Source of the DNA: Porphyra umbilicalis
Taxonomy: Eukaryota > Rhodophyta > Bangiophyceae > Bangiales > Bangiaceae
Assembly (NCBI GenBank): GCA_002049455.2
Contig: KV918878.1
Span: forward strand, 62,001-126,000
Direction of reading: 5' to 3'
DNA: 64,000 nt
The notes below the pieces were generated by a model, which saw only the letters and a list, made by a program, of their open reading frames with translations, was not told where the DNA came from and searched no databases. Positions 54,069-64,000 of this stretch are shown here, one piece after another. The position numbers and the translations under genes are program-made. The stretch's first letter is position 1. Each line of letters starts with the position of its first letter.

Positions 54069-56090
54069 ATGGCGGGCCTCGGTGCCGCTTTTGCGCTGCC
54101 CGACCAGCCTCGACGCTACGACCCCGCCGGCGCGGGGCCGGCGGGGCCCCCGTCGCCGGCCATGCGGGCGCGGCTCGACCGCGGTGGCGTCATCTCTGTG
54201 TCTGCCGTCTATGCGGACATCAATGTCCATCGGCCGCCAGCCTATTGGGACTATGACATGACGTCCGTGCCATGGGGGTCCGTTTACGTCGCTTCTCCAC
54301 ATGTGCTGGTGTTTTTTGCTGCTGGTAGCGGTGTGCCGTCGACATGTTCACTGGAATTTTCTCTGTCCCACATCATGCCATGGCACTCCGGGTTCTGAAG
54401 CTGTACTGGTCTGGATGGTCAGAGTGTTGCTCCCTTGCCTGGTGTTGCGCCAGCCACCGCACGTTTCCAGAGACACTCGTGTGCTGCCGACCTCGCGGTG
54501 GGCGGGTCTGGAACACCCCTGCCTACGGATATCTGGGTTCGTACATTATGTCGACCTTGCTGCGTGGCCTGTGTTCCGTACCATGTTCTAACGCGTGGGT
54601 CCATTTGTTTCTTGGTCTTTATTGGTGCATTACTGGGCTCACCTATGATTCTATGTGCCCTTCTCGCTGTCGCTGCTTACGTGCCCCTGGGTGGCTGTTG
54701 TGCTGTGGCTTAACCCACCGCCTGGCATCTTGCCGCTGGTCTCGTCGCTGCGCCGTCAACGCTTGCTGTTCCTGCACTTGCTTGCCTTCTCCTGCACAGC
54801 GACCAGGAGAGATACGTTGTCGTGCGGAAAATCGGCCGCGGCAAGTACAGCGACGTTTTTGAAGGTGTGAACGTCATGGCCGGTGCCCCGTGCGTCGTCA
54901 AGATCCTCAAACCGGTCAAAAAGAAGAAGATTAAGAGGGAGATCCGCATCCTTCAGTCGCTCGCGGGCGGCACGAACATCATCCAACTCTTGGACGTTGT
55001 GCGGGACAGCGCCTCCAAGGTGCCGTCCCTGGTGTTTGAGTACGTAAACAACTCGGACTTCAAGACGCTCTACCCCACCCTCACCCTCGACGACGTGCGG
55101 TACTACATCTACCAAATATTGCGGGCCCTCGACTTTGCCCACCGCAACGGCGTGATGCACCGGGACGTCAAGGCTCACAACATCGTCATCGACCACGCGG
55201 CGCGCAAGGTGCGGCTGATCGATTGGGGCTTAGCCGAGTTCTACCACCCCAAGAAGGAATACAACGTGCGCGTGGCATCGCGACACTTCAAGGGCCCGGA
55301 GCTGCTGTGCGACCAGACGGACTATGATTACTCGCTGGACCTGTGGTCACTCGGTTGCGTGTTTGGCGGCATGACGCTGCGGCGGGAACCACTCTTCCAC
55401 GGACGGGACAACACGGACCAGCTGGCCAAGATTGCGCGCATCCTGGGGACAGAGCAGCTCCACGCCTACCTCGACAAGTATGGCCTGCGCATGTCGTCGG
55501 AGCTGGCGGCGGCGGTCGGCAATCAGCCGCGGAGACAATGGCACCGGCTGGTGACCGCGGAGAACCAGCACCTGGTGGTGGACGACGGGCTGGATTTACT
55601 GGACCGCATGCTACGTTACGACCCGGCCGAACGCGTCACCGCGGCGGCGGCGTTGCGCCATCCTTTTTTCGACTCGGTGCGGGTCGCTGCGGACGGATCG
55701 GGAGCTGACCGTGATGGGATTGCCAGTGATGGTGGGCCTGCGGCAGGCCACCAAGCGAGCAACCGTAGTGGCGAGCCCGCGAACGGTTCTGAGTCCGCTA
55801 CGGCGCGCGCGGGCGCACCTGACGAAGGTGAACACTGCGCGGCAGACGGGAGGTCACCGGCGGCGTCCGAGACACGGGCGGATGGTGTCGACGCGGGCGA
55901 ACCGGAGGCTTGCGGCGGGGCATTCCCACCGCATGCTGCTCGCTCGATGGCCGGCGAGCCCCGCCCAGGAGATGACTCACCGGCAATGAGTTTGGATGCG
56001 ATGAACGACTTAGTCCCGGATGCCACACGAGGGGGCGGTGGGCCTTTTTCTGGGAGTGGCATGGGGAGTCTGCAGGCTGTGGTCTCATAG
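54069..56090 (+). CDS. CKA: Casein kinase 2 catalytic (alpha) subunit, copy 2
   Basis: Two exons: 54,069-54,277 and 54,800-56,090, with a 522-bp intron at the same codon and phase as in copy 1 (after TGG GG; donor GTCCGT, acceptor CTGCACAG). Joined length 1500 bp, 499 residues. N-terminus [20 protein letters not shown] shares [14 protein letters not shown] with copy 1. Kinase motifs: [73 protein letters not shown] and [20 protein letters not shown]. The ~100-residue C-terminal tail (rich in Ala, Gly, Ser, Asp and Glu, ending [12 protein letters not shown]) is unrelated to that of copy 1. Copy-specific tails may give different partners or locations (inference). Confidence 0.95.
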
Positions 56091-57829
56091 CTGCTGGCGG
56101 CATGTGGGTCCAGTTGTCTCTTTTGTTGTCGAATCTGTTACTCCTGTGTCGGTTTTACGTATGGCCCTCGACACTCGCTTTGCCCACCGGTCGATGAGCG
56201 CCGTGGCCATGGGGCCAGTGGGCGACTCGAAAAACACGAGAAAACGAAGGCAAACGGCTGCTGAGTCGAGCCACGAGAGCGGCGGCGTGGTTGTGGGTGT
56301 GAGCCCACACTGCTGTCGCCAGCTCGTCCCAGACCCCCAACAGCGGCCACGCAACGCCCCGCCACGCACCGTACCCCCACCCCACCTAACCACCCCTGCC
56401 GTCGGTCGCACAGACGTACCGGCACCCGCGGCTCCAAGCGGCGCACAAACGGGCGCTCGGACGTCACGGCTCTTGCCGTTCGGCCGCCCCCGGTGCTGGC
56501 GGCCGCGCCCCAGCCCCGTCGCCCCCCCACCCCGGCCCCCCGGCGGCGCCGGCGCGCGCGACGGGCGGCGCTGGGGCGGCGGCGCCGCCGAGGAGCTCCC
56601 CCCCGACAGCGGGGCGACCCAGGAGCTCCACGTTGCCCACACGGAGCGCACGCTCTCATTCTCCAACGCAGTCGCCGCGGCGACGCGCGCGCGCGTCGAC
56701 ACGTTCCACGTCTCGTCCACCTCCCCCGCAATCTTGCGCGTCGCGCCGCCGACCGACGCGGCCATGGCCGACAGCCCCGACGTGACGCCAAGCGACGCGT
56801 CGAGGTCACCCGCACCGCGGCGGAGGACGGTCACCGCCTCGCCGACGCGCTCGCTCACGTGCAGCTGCGCGTCGACGGTGGCGACCGTCTCGCCGGCGCT
56901 CGTCCGCGCCGCCGACACGCGGTCCGTCACGTGGTACTCGGCGTCAACGTCGGCCCAGGCGCGGCGCGTCGCCGCCGCCGCGTCAGCCGCCGATGCGGCG
57001 GCGGCGCGCGTCAGCCGCGCGTCTTGGATGCGCTCGGCGAGCTTCCGGCTCTCCTCCCCGACCGCCGACACGGAGCGCATCAGCGTCGCAGAGGCGGCGG
57101 AGAGGTCGGGCACGCCCGCGGCGGCGGCCGAGGCGGCGGCGGCCACCCCACCGCCCGCCGACACGGACGCGCGCGCCGTCTCGTGGCGCCGCACGAGCGC
57201 CGGTAATTGGGCGAGCGCCGCGGCGGGCGTCGTCACCGTGCCCGTCGTGGGCGCCTCTTGCACGACCGTCAGGGTGCGGCCTTGGAAGCGGGAGCCGTCG
57301 AGCGTCAGCGCCGCCTCAACGGCTTCGGCTTCGGCGAAAATGGCGACGCCGACTTGCGTGCCATCCGTCAGCGGCGCAAAGGCAGAACCGCTGACGGCGC
57401 CACAGCAGCCCAAAATTTCCAACAGCTCCTCCGTATTGGCGTCGCCGCCAACGTTGCTGACGACGAGGCTGTACAGCAGCGATCCAGGGGGGGTGTCGCC
57501 TGCCGCCGCCGCCGCCGCCACGTCCGCCGCCACCGCCGCGCTCCCGGCGGTCGCAGCGGAAGAGCCGCCGTTGGGGTGGTCGCCACCCCCGCCTGCCGTC
57601 AGCCCCGTGGCCGACGTGGCCGCCGGCGCGCCGGCAGGGGGGGGTCCTTGGCCGCCCCCAGCCGCGCGCCGCCGGTGGTGGCGCCCACCTCGTGCGCACC
57701 GCCGCCGTCGAGCTGAACGCCAGCGCCCTTGTCCGAAGCCCCAAAGGCCACCAGCTCATCGTCCGCGTCGTTGAGGCCCTCGTCAAGGACGAAGGCGTCC
57801 TCCTCGTCGGGGACCGCCGGCGTGGCCAT
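56085..57829 (-). CDS. RRM protein of the VIP1/BPA1 (binding partner of ACD11) type
   Basis: Met 57,829 starts [30 protein letters not shown]. At a G8 run (57,637-57,644, plus strand) the register changes and an Ala/Gly linker leads to an RRM-like domain: [46 protein letters not shown] and [12 protein letters not shown] long helical region follows with repeated heptad-like blocks, [56 protein letters not shown] and [20 protein letters not shown]. The combination of RRM plus D-x-x-Y/L-x-V-(S/T)-(D/E)-(R/K) repeats is that of plant BPA1/VIP1-like proteins, linked there to the lipid-transfer protein ACD11. After [10 protein letters not shown] the frame is low complexity and runs to 56,085, overlapping the CK2 stop, so the true end is probably earlier. 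Confidence 0.7.
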
Positions 57830-58407
57830 GCCGACCACCGTCGCTGAGGCGGCGGCACAGCAAGGCAGGGAGGTGGGGCGTCTCGCAGGAGGGTGAAAGT
57901 ACCCAGCCGGTGCGGACGGAGCGGCTGATTGCAGGGAAGGGGGGGGGAGGCACGGGTAAACCCGCTGCTCCCGCCGCAGATGGCGTCGAGGCGCCCGTGT
58001 CTCCGATGTCCCCACACGCACAGAGATGGTGGCTCTGCCGGTGCGACCCAACCCAATAGAGCCAGTGTGCTGCCTGTCCCTGATTGGCCACGTAGACGTC
58101 CTTCAGCGCGGAGGACCACTGGAATGCCTGTACGATGGATATTCATTGGAGATTTCGAATGAGACAGGGACTCTACGTTGCAGCGACACGTGAGCGGCAC
58201 AGTCACAACAACACACACCAGAAGAGGACGCGGATGTGATGGCGAGTCGGGCTGCCGCCCAAAGCACCACTCTGGCTTCTTCCTAGAGCAACACACAGCA
58301 GCAAGCTGTGGTAACCAACCGCATGCTGTCGTTTGCGTGGTGTCTGTGTCTACAATGTGCCTTGCTTTCCCACACAATGGCAAACCCCTCGAAACTCCGC
58401 TACCCGG
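57830..58407. other. Upstream flank of the RRM gene and 3' flank of OST3/6
   Basis: No gene supported. Confidence 0.4.
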
Positions 58408-59499
58408 CTACTGGGAGGTGTACGTCAGGTACCCAGGCATCTTACCTGCATACAACCCCACCAGAGCGGTCCACCCAAACCAGATGGCCAGCGCAGCCGC
58501 CCAGGATGCGGCCCTGCTCAAGGACCCCGCGCCCTGGCCGAGCCAGCTCGGCAGCTCGTGCACAACCACCCACAGCCCCCCCATCAGTACGCACCCCGTG
58601 GCAGTGGCAACGCCCTCCGCGCCGTACTGCGCGCGGTTGCCGTCGGCCACATAGCGCGTGACACCGTTGCCGTCCACCACCGCCCACGGGATGTTGTGGA
58701 TCCACGCGTAGTGACCGCCCGCCAGCGAAAACGTGTACACGCCCATCAGCATGGCAAAGTACAGCCACGGCGACCGCCACGCGCCCGTCCACCCCACCGC
58801 CGCGGCACCCGCAATGCCAGCAGCGCCCAACAGGGGCGAAAAGGCCTTGATGACCGGCACAAAGGGGACCGCGTAGTTGGACCGCCGTACGGCTAGCCGC
58901 GAGCCCAGGACGCTGTTGAGCCACCCGCGGACGCCCGCATCGGTCAACTCGCTCTTGGCCGGCAGGTCGTTGGGCCCCCCCGCCATGACCACCGGCCACT
59001 TGACGGACGGGGACAGGTGGTACACCTTGGGCACGTGCGTAATGCCGGTGGTCGACAGGAAGGCCTTGTCAGACGAAGACACTTTGACGGCCCCAAACAC
59101 CACGGGCGTGGACGGGCGGGCGCTCGGCGGGCCGGCGGCCAACGCCTTGGCCGACGCGTGGAGGAGCTTGGCAGCCTCATCGCACGCGACGCAGCCGTCG
59201 GCCAGGAGCGTGATAACGAGCGAAAAGGGGCGGGGGCTGAGGCTCAGCACGCGCACCAGCAGCTCCGCGTCGAGGGCCATGAGCTTGGGGGAGTTGTAGT
59301 GCGGCTTGAAGGCCGCCAAGAACTGCGCATCCGTGGGCGCCGCCGCCGCGACAGCGGGGGTACCCGCAGAGACAATGACCAGCAGGGTGGCGGCCGTCAG
59401 AGCCATCAGCCGCGACAGATATGGGGCCACCGCTGGGGGGCGGCCACCGCCGCGCCGGCGGCGACGGGCCGGGGGGGGGAGGGAAGACACGGCCGCCAT
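58408..59499 (-). CDS. OST3: OST3/OST6 (MAGT1/TUSC3) oligosaccharyltransferase subunit
   Basis: ER membrane subunit of the oligosaccharyltransferase with an oxidoreductase domain that holds substrate cysteines during N-glycosylation. Met 59,499 starts an Arg-rich leader, then a signal sequence (LMALTAATLLVIVSAGTPAV AAAA). The luminal thioredoxin-like domain has NSPKLMALDAELLVRVLSL, LVITLLADGCVACDEAAKLL with the CxxC, and GITHVPKVYHLSPS with the cis-Pro. Four membrane segments follow: FVPVIKAFSPLLGAAGIAG, WLYFAMLMGVYTFSLAGGHY, TGCVLMGGLWVVVHELPSWL and SWAAALAIWFGWTALVGLYA, with the family's AWIHNIPW loop and Y-G/A-D-G-N. It ends KMPGYLTYTSQ, comparable to the short Tyr-rich tails of relatives. 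363 codons, one exon. A GTAAGA splice-donor look-alike occurs near 58,443 but is not needed. Confidence 0.9.
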   Translation of the reverse strand: MAAVSSLPPPARRRRRGGGRPPAVAPYLSRLMALTAATLLVIVSAGTPAVAAAAPTDAQFLAAFKPHYNSPKLMALDAELLVRVLSLSPRPFSLVITLLADGCVACDEAAKLLHASAKALAAGPPSARPSTPVVFGAVKVSSSDKAFLSTTGITHVPKVYHLSPSVKWPVVMAGGPNDLPAKSELTDAGVRGWLNSVLGSRLAVRRSNYAVPFVPVIKAFSPLLGAAGIAGAAAVGWTGAWRSPWLYFAMLMGVYTFSLAGGHYAWIHNIPWAVVDGNGVTRYVADGNRAQYGAEGVATATGCVLMGGLWVVVHELPSWLGQGAGSLSRAASWAAALAIWFGWTALVGLYAGKMPGYLTYTSQ

Positions 59500-60753
59500 C
59501 GTGCCGCGCCAGCAGAGCGGTGGGACACCAGCGGCACCAGAGACAAGGGCGGGAACAGAAAGGTCAGGTGAATTGAAAAAAATAGGGCGCCAAAGGCGGC
59601 GGGAAGCGGGGCCAAGAGGGGTGCGCGGGTGGCGTCGGACGGGGGTCGGCACCGTCGAGGCGGTCGACGCGCCAATGCGCCGCGATAGGATCACAGTCAG
59701 CAAGTGGCAAAGAAGGCAGTCATCAAAGTCACTCGACTTTTAGTAGAAAAGAACCCAGTAAATTTCGAGGGAATCAAAACGCACCTCGCTTGCGTATTCA
59801 ATGTCGAGGGTTCGCTAACAATATGCGCTCGGGCGAAGCTGGCACCTCCGCAGTCAAATGGTAGCAACTTGCCGAGCCACCCTGTTGCTTGTCTGTGGTG
59901 GTGCGAGCGGCCGCTCAGCGGGTGATGGGCAAGTGACGTATATGTTTGGCCGTTCCGACTCTCGCGCTGCACCTGACGACCACAAGTGATGTCGGCGCCT
60001 CGGCGGAAACCCTCCGCCACTCTAGCGTTTCGTTTTCCCCCACGGTCTCCACGCCCTCCGCGTGATACCTCGCTGTCATCCCGCCGCCATCCTGAGCGTG
60101 CGACAGACAGAAGAGGTGGTCGGGGCTGGCGGTGAGAGTCAACGCCGTCGCTGCCGGCCCGTGCCACCGCGCGTCATAGCCGAGCGCGAGGTTGCTGCCA
60201 ATGATGGGGTGCGCCCATTGTACGTGTCAGGAGGCGCGCTTGCCCGACTCCAAGCTATCTCCAAGAGAACACCAGGTGAGCACCGCCGGCATGTTCATGG
60301 AGCTCGTCAAGAGCGCGACCTGGACGGCATCGTTGGTGACTCGGTGGTGGTGGTGGTCTGTTGGCGGACTTGCCCAAGTTTGCGATATGGCCACGGATCA
60401 AGAGCATCGATCAATGACCAAATTTCGGTGACCTGTTCATCAGCCGCAATGTATGGCCATAAATATTCGCTTCGGTCTGGAGACGTCACTGCCTGTGCAC
60501 GGGCAGCTCTGTTGTCAGCATCCCCTTCGCCCATCTGCCCCGCGCGACGGCGGCCACGCGGCGGCGCATGCCGCTGCGTAGCGCCGCGGACGTTCCCGGC
60601 TGTATCTCGCCCTTTTTTATCATTGCCTCCGTACGCGTTATTGGTGGTGTGTGTCTTACTGGGCCGCTCGACTCTGCGCCGTCGGGTGGACAGCCTTCAC
60701 CCCCCGAGCGTTCCGCTGCGTCCTCCCACGAGCTCGGCGTCGGCGGTGCGCCA
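59500..60753. promoter_or_regulatory. Shared upstream region of OST3/6 and VPS51 (divergent)
   Basis: 1.25 kb between divergent starts, with an AT-richer core at 59,690-59,830. No gene or defined promoter motif supported. Confidence 0.35.
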
Positions 60754-63700
60754 ATGGAGTCGCAATCGCCTGCCCTGTCGGGCTCGCTCCCGCCACGCAA
60801 GTCGCGCTTGACCGACTACTACTCCTTGGATGCGGCGCCCGCGGGCGGCGGGGCGCCCGCCGCCCCCCTCCCCCCGACGCCTGGCAACGCTGGTTGGGGC
60901 ACCCCCCCCGCGCCCCGTGGCGGCAACACCACCCCTACCCCCTCGGGCGTCGGCGCCCCCCCCCATCCCCTCCCACCCGGCGCGTCGCCGGCCCCCCCCA
61001 CCTCTGCCAGCGGCGCGTCCCCCCCCCCCCCCCCCCCCCCGCCTCTGCACACGCGGCGGCCGCGTCGCTCATCCGCACGGTCCCCCTCTCGCGGCTGCTG
61101 ACGACCTCCGCGTCGCTCCGCCGCGAAGCGCGTGCCGGCGAAGCCGGCCTCCACACCGCCGTCCGTGACTTGTACGCCCTCCTCTCGGCGGCGGCGACCG
61201 AGTGTGGGCGCGTCGCGGCGACCGCCGAGGGGCTCCTCGGCCCGACCGCCGACGGGGCGGTGGAGGGGGTGGCGGGTGCCGCCGCCGCCACGGCGGCGGT
61301 CGCCGCCCGCCTCGGCGCCGCGCGGGGGGAGCTGGCGGGCCTCGACGCGCGGCGGCGGGCGGGGGCGCTGCTCGCCGCGCTGCGGCGGCTGCCCCGCGCG
61401 CTGCGGGCGCGCCCGCCGCCGGGGGGTGGGGGGGGGGACCCGGGGGAGGGCGGGCGTGGTGTCGCTGCCGCGCGCTACGCGGCGGTGCGGGGGGTGGCGG
61501 CGCGCCTCGCCGCTGGGGGGGGGGGGGCCGTCGCGGCGGCGTTGGATGAGGCGGACGAGGCGGCCGCGGAGGTGCGCGCCGAGGTGGCGGCCGAGATGGA
61601 GGAGCGCCTCCTCGACGGTGGGGGGGGGGGGGGGGCGGACAGCGGCGGCGGTAGTGGTGGTGGTGGTGGCGGCGGTGGCGGCGGCGGTGGTGGCGGCGGC
61701 GCGGGGGACCCCGACGCTGACGGCGGCGATGGGTGGGCGGAAGCCGCCTGCCGCCTGCGGCTGCTGCTCGGTGACGATCCACGGGCGGTCGCCGACGCCT
61801 TTCTCGGCGCCGCGCATGTGGGGCTGGCGCGGCTGGGTGGTGCCGCCGCCGCCGGGGGGGTGGGCACCGCCGCCGCGGCTCGCGGCGACGTCGGCGACGG
61901 TGTGGCGGGCGCGTCCCCCGTGGACGTCCTCGACGCGGCGGTGGCGAGCACGCTCCCCCGCCTCGGCCGCCTCATCGACGCGTACGGTCGGCTATTTGCC
62001 GGGGGGGGGCCCGCCGCCACGGCCGCCGCCGCGGCCGCCGCCGCCGCCTCCTCCGCGTCCACCCCAACGTCCGCGCCGTCCACCCCCGTCGCGCCGGGTG
62101 GCGGCGCCGGCGGCGTCGGCGGTGGGGGTGGCCTCGCGCCCGCCCAAGCCGCCGCCCTCCACGACTGGGCGGCGGTGGCGCTCGACGCGGCCGTCGCGGC
62201 GCCGCTGCAAGGGGCGCTCGAGGGGATGGCGTGCCCCGCGGGTGCCGCCGCCGCCCGCGCGCCGCCGCCGCCGCGGCCGACGCCTGCGGCGGCGGCTGCC
62301 GACGCGGCCGCCCTGCACCGCTCCCTCGGCGCCTTTGTCGCGGCCGCCCGCCGCACGTCGGCGGGGGGCGCCGGGGGCGGCGCCGCCGCCGCGCTCGGCG
62401 ACCTTGCAGCCGCGCTCGCCGCCGACGCGGCGGCGACGGGGCGGCGGGGGTGCGGTGGCGGCGCGCGCCGCCGCTTGCGGCTGCTGCTGGAGGCGGTCGA
62501 CGCGGCGGCGACGCGAGAGGCACCCGACGGAGCAGACGAGGGGGAGGGGGAGGAGGAGGAGGAGGACACGGACGAGGAGGAGGACGACGACGACGCGGAC
62601 GGGGATGGGGGCAGCGTCGGCGGGAGCCCCGCCCGCGATGCGGAGGGGGCGGCCGCGCGCCGCCGTCGCCGTCGCCGCGCGCGTGCGGTGGCGGCCGCCG
62701 CCGACCGCCTCGTCCGCGCGGTCGCCGCCGAAGCGCCCGTCCTCGTCGCCGCCGACCGGGTGTATGCGGAGCGGGGGGGCGATTTCGGGGCCGCCGCCGG
62801 CGGGGGGGGGGGGGGCGCCCGTGGCGACCCGCCGTTTGGCGGCCCGCCGGGCGGCGGCGACGCGCTGCTCGACGCGGACGGGGAGGAGGAGGCGGATGGG
62901 GTGTCCGCCGCGGCGTGCCGCCTGTGGGAGTGGCTGCTCTCCGACCTCGGCGTGGACGAGGGGGGGGGGGGGGGGGGCGCCGGCTTGCTGCTGCGCGCGT
63001 CGGCAACGGCGGCGGCGCTGGCGGCGGCCGTTGGCCGCCCCGTTGCCGACGCCCCGACGGCGGCGGCGGCGGCGCCAGCGGCGCCAGCGGCGGATGCCCC
63101 CGCCACCGTGGCGGCGAGCCTGCCCTTCCCCGCCGCCGCGGTGGGTGGCGCCACCGCCGCCGCGTCGGCCGCCGCCGGCCGCTTGCGCCACGCGTATGTG
63201 TGTCGGCAGGGGGACGCGATCGCCGCGGCGGCGGCGGCGGGGCGCTCGCCGGCGGCCGCCGCCCTAGTCGCCGCCGTTGTGGAGGACGTGGCGCGCGTCG
63301 GCGCGGGCGGCGCGGACGGCGCGGACGGCGGCGGCGGCGGTGGCGGCGGCGGGGACGGGTGGCGACGGGCGGCGGCGGGCGGCGGCGGCGGCGGCGGCGG
63401 CGGCTGTCCCGTCGGGGTGGTCGACGCGGTCGCCCAGCGGGCGGCCGCGTCGTGGACCGAGCTGCTGCGCCGGGCGGCGGTGGCGTCGCCCGCCGACGTG
63501 CGGGCGGTGGTGGATGAGGTGCGTGGGGTGGCCGACGCGTTTGCGGCCGCCGCGGCGGCGGGAGGCGGGGGGGGCGGGGGCCGAGGGGGGGTGGGGGGAG
63601 GCGCCGCTGCGGCGCCCCTGGGCGGACCCGGGGGGCTCGGCGCCGCCGCGCTGTGGTCGCGCGTCGTCAAGGCCGCCGTCGACCGCTGTGCGGTCGACCC

Positions 63701-63782
63701 AGAGGGGATCGACGCGCGGCTGCTCGACGCGGGGGTGGGGGCGGGGGGGGGGGACGGGCGCCTCGGTCGCGCGTTGATGTAG
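60754..63782 (+). CDS. VPS51: VPS51-like subunit of the GARP/EARP tethering complex
   Basis: Met 60,754 starts MESQSPALSGSLPPRKSRLT DYYSLD; the (K/R)-x-L-x-x-Y-Y-x-L start is the Vps51 signature that binds the SNARE Tlg1/syntaxin 6. A Pro-rich linker holds a C22 run (61,019-61,040) where the register changes. The Vps51/EXO84/COG1-type N-terminal helical region follows: SLIRTVPLSRLLTTSASLRR, GLHTAVRDLYALLSAAATEC. Then ARYAAVRGVAARLA, CRLRLLLGDDPRAVADAFLG and DAAVASTLPRLGRLIDAYGR LFAGGGPA, which align in order with animal VPS51. The rest is Ala/Gly-expanded with an acidic block (EGEGEEEEEDTDEEEDDDD) and ends ARLLDAGVGAGGGDGRLGRA LM. It tethers endosome-derived vesicles at the trans-Golgi. Conservation is thin outside the blocks named. 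Confidence 0.65.
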
Positions 63783-64000
63783 GGGACTGCATCGGCCCGC
63801 CTGTGCACCCCACAGGCGCGGGGGTAGGAACCGCGGGCGCGCGTGTCGGACGCGCGCGCCGTCGCGGCGGTCATTGGTTGTCTTTTGTCCTGCGGCCGCG
63901 GCGCCGGGGTCGGCCGCTCCGCCCGTCCGTGGCGGGGCACGGGCCGCGCGGCGCGACGCGCGCGGCGGCGCGACGCCGCGGCGCAGCTGCACAGGGCACG
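63783..64000. other. 3' flank of the VPS51-like gene
   Basis: Very GC-rich, nothing further seen. Confidence 0.4.

Noticed and set aside
58408..58445. Possible 3' intron of OST3/6 at a CAG|GTAAGA site
   Set aside because: The frame reads to a stop with a plausible short Tyr-containing tail as in relatives, and no acceptor or further exon is visible.

Overview
The window looks like nuclear DNA of a very GC-rich eukaryotic alga. A bangiophyte red alga of the Porphyra/Pyropia type is my best guess, inferred from the extreme GC content, mostly intron-less genes, a plastid-targeted SecE and FAD4-type desaturase alongside mitochondrial genes, and a heavy load of diverse transposons. It is not prokaryotic: it has spliceosomal introns, eukaryote-only genes (CK2 alpha, SKI2, OST3/6, VPS51) and eukaryotic transposon orders.

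Layout. 1-23.4 kb is a transposon graveyard: the 3' end of a Ty1/Copia element with a tRNA-like sequence, two diverged copies of an unrecognised ORF family (1.0-3.2 kb and 9.2-12.0 kb, minus strand), a 482-bp tandem array (4.67-6.08 kb), a Tc1/mariner-like transposase, a Copia gag with half-tRNA primer site, several small inverted-repeat elements, and a 5.3-kb PIF/Harbinger element (17,037-22,355) nested in an older repeat whose unoccupied relative lies at 14.34-14.80 kb. 23.7-32.5 kb holds two convergent host genes: an ITFG1-like FG-GAP membrane protein (+) and a SKI2 exosome-cofactor helicase (-). 33.98-40.73 kb is a decayed tyrosine-recombinase (DIRS-order, Ngaro/PAT-like) retrotransposon with gag, RT/RNase H, recombinase and split direct repeats. 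41.6-63.8 kb is a dense host block: FAD4-like plastid desaturase, UPF0390 protein, mS37-like mitoribosomal protein, plastid SecE, a twin-CX9C protein, branched-chain ketoacid dehydrogenase E2, a head-to-head pair of CK2 alpha genes, a VIP1/BPA1-like RRM protein, OST3/6 and VPS51.

The host genes are housekeeping functions of several compartments (plastid lipid desaturation and Sec translocation; mitochondrial ribosome and branched-chain amino-acid catabolism; ER N-glycosylation; endosome-to-Golgi tethering; cytosolic mRNA decay and signalling) and do not form one pathway. Many reading frames, of host genes and transposons alike, change register exactly at C or G runs of six or more bases. I treat these as probable assembly indels and say so gene by gene. 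In-frame stops inside transposons are mostly TAG where glutamine is plausible, or TGA, which fits C-to-T decay.
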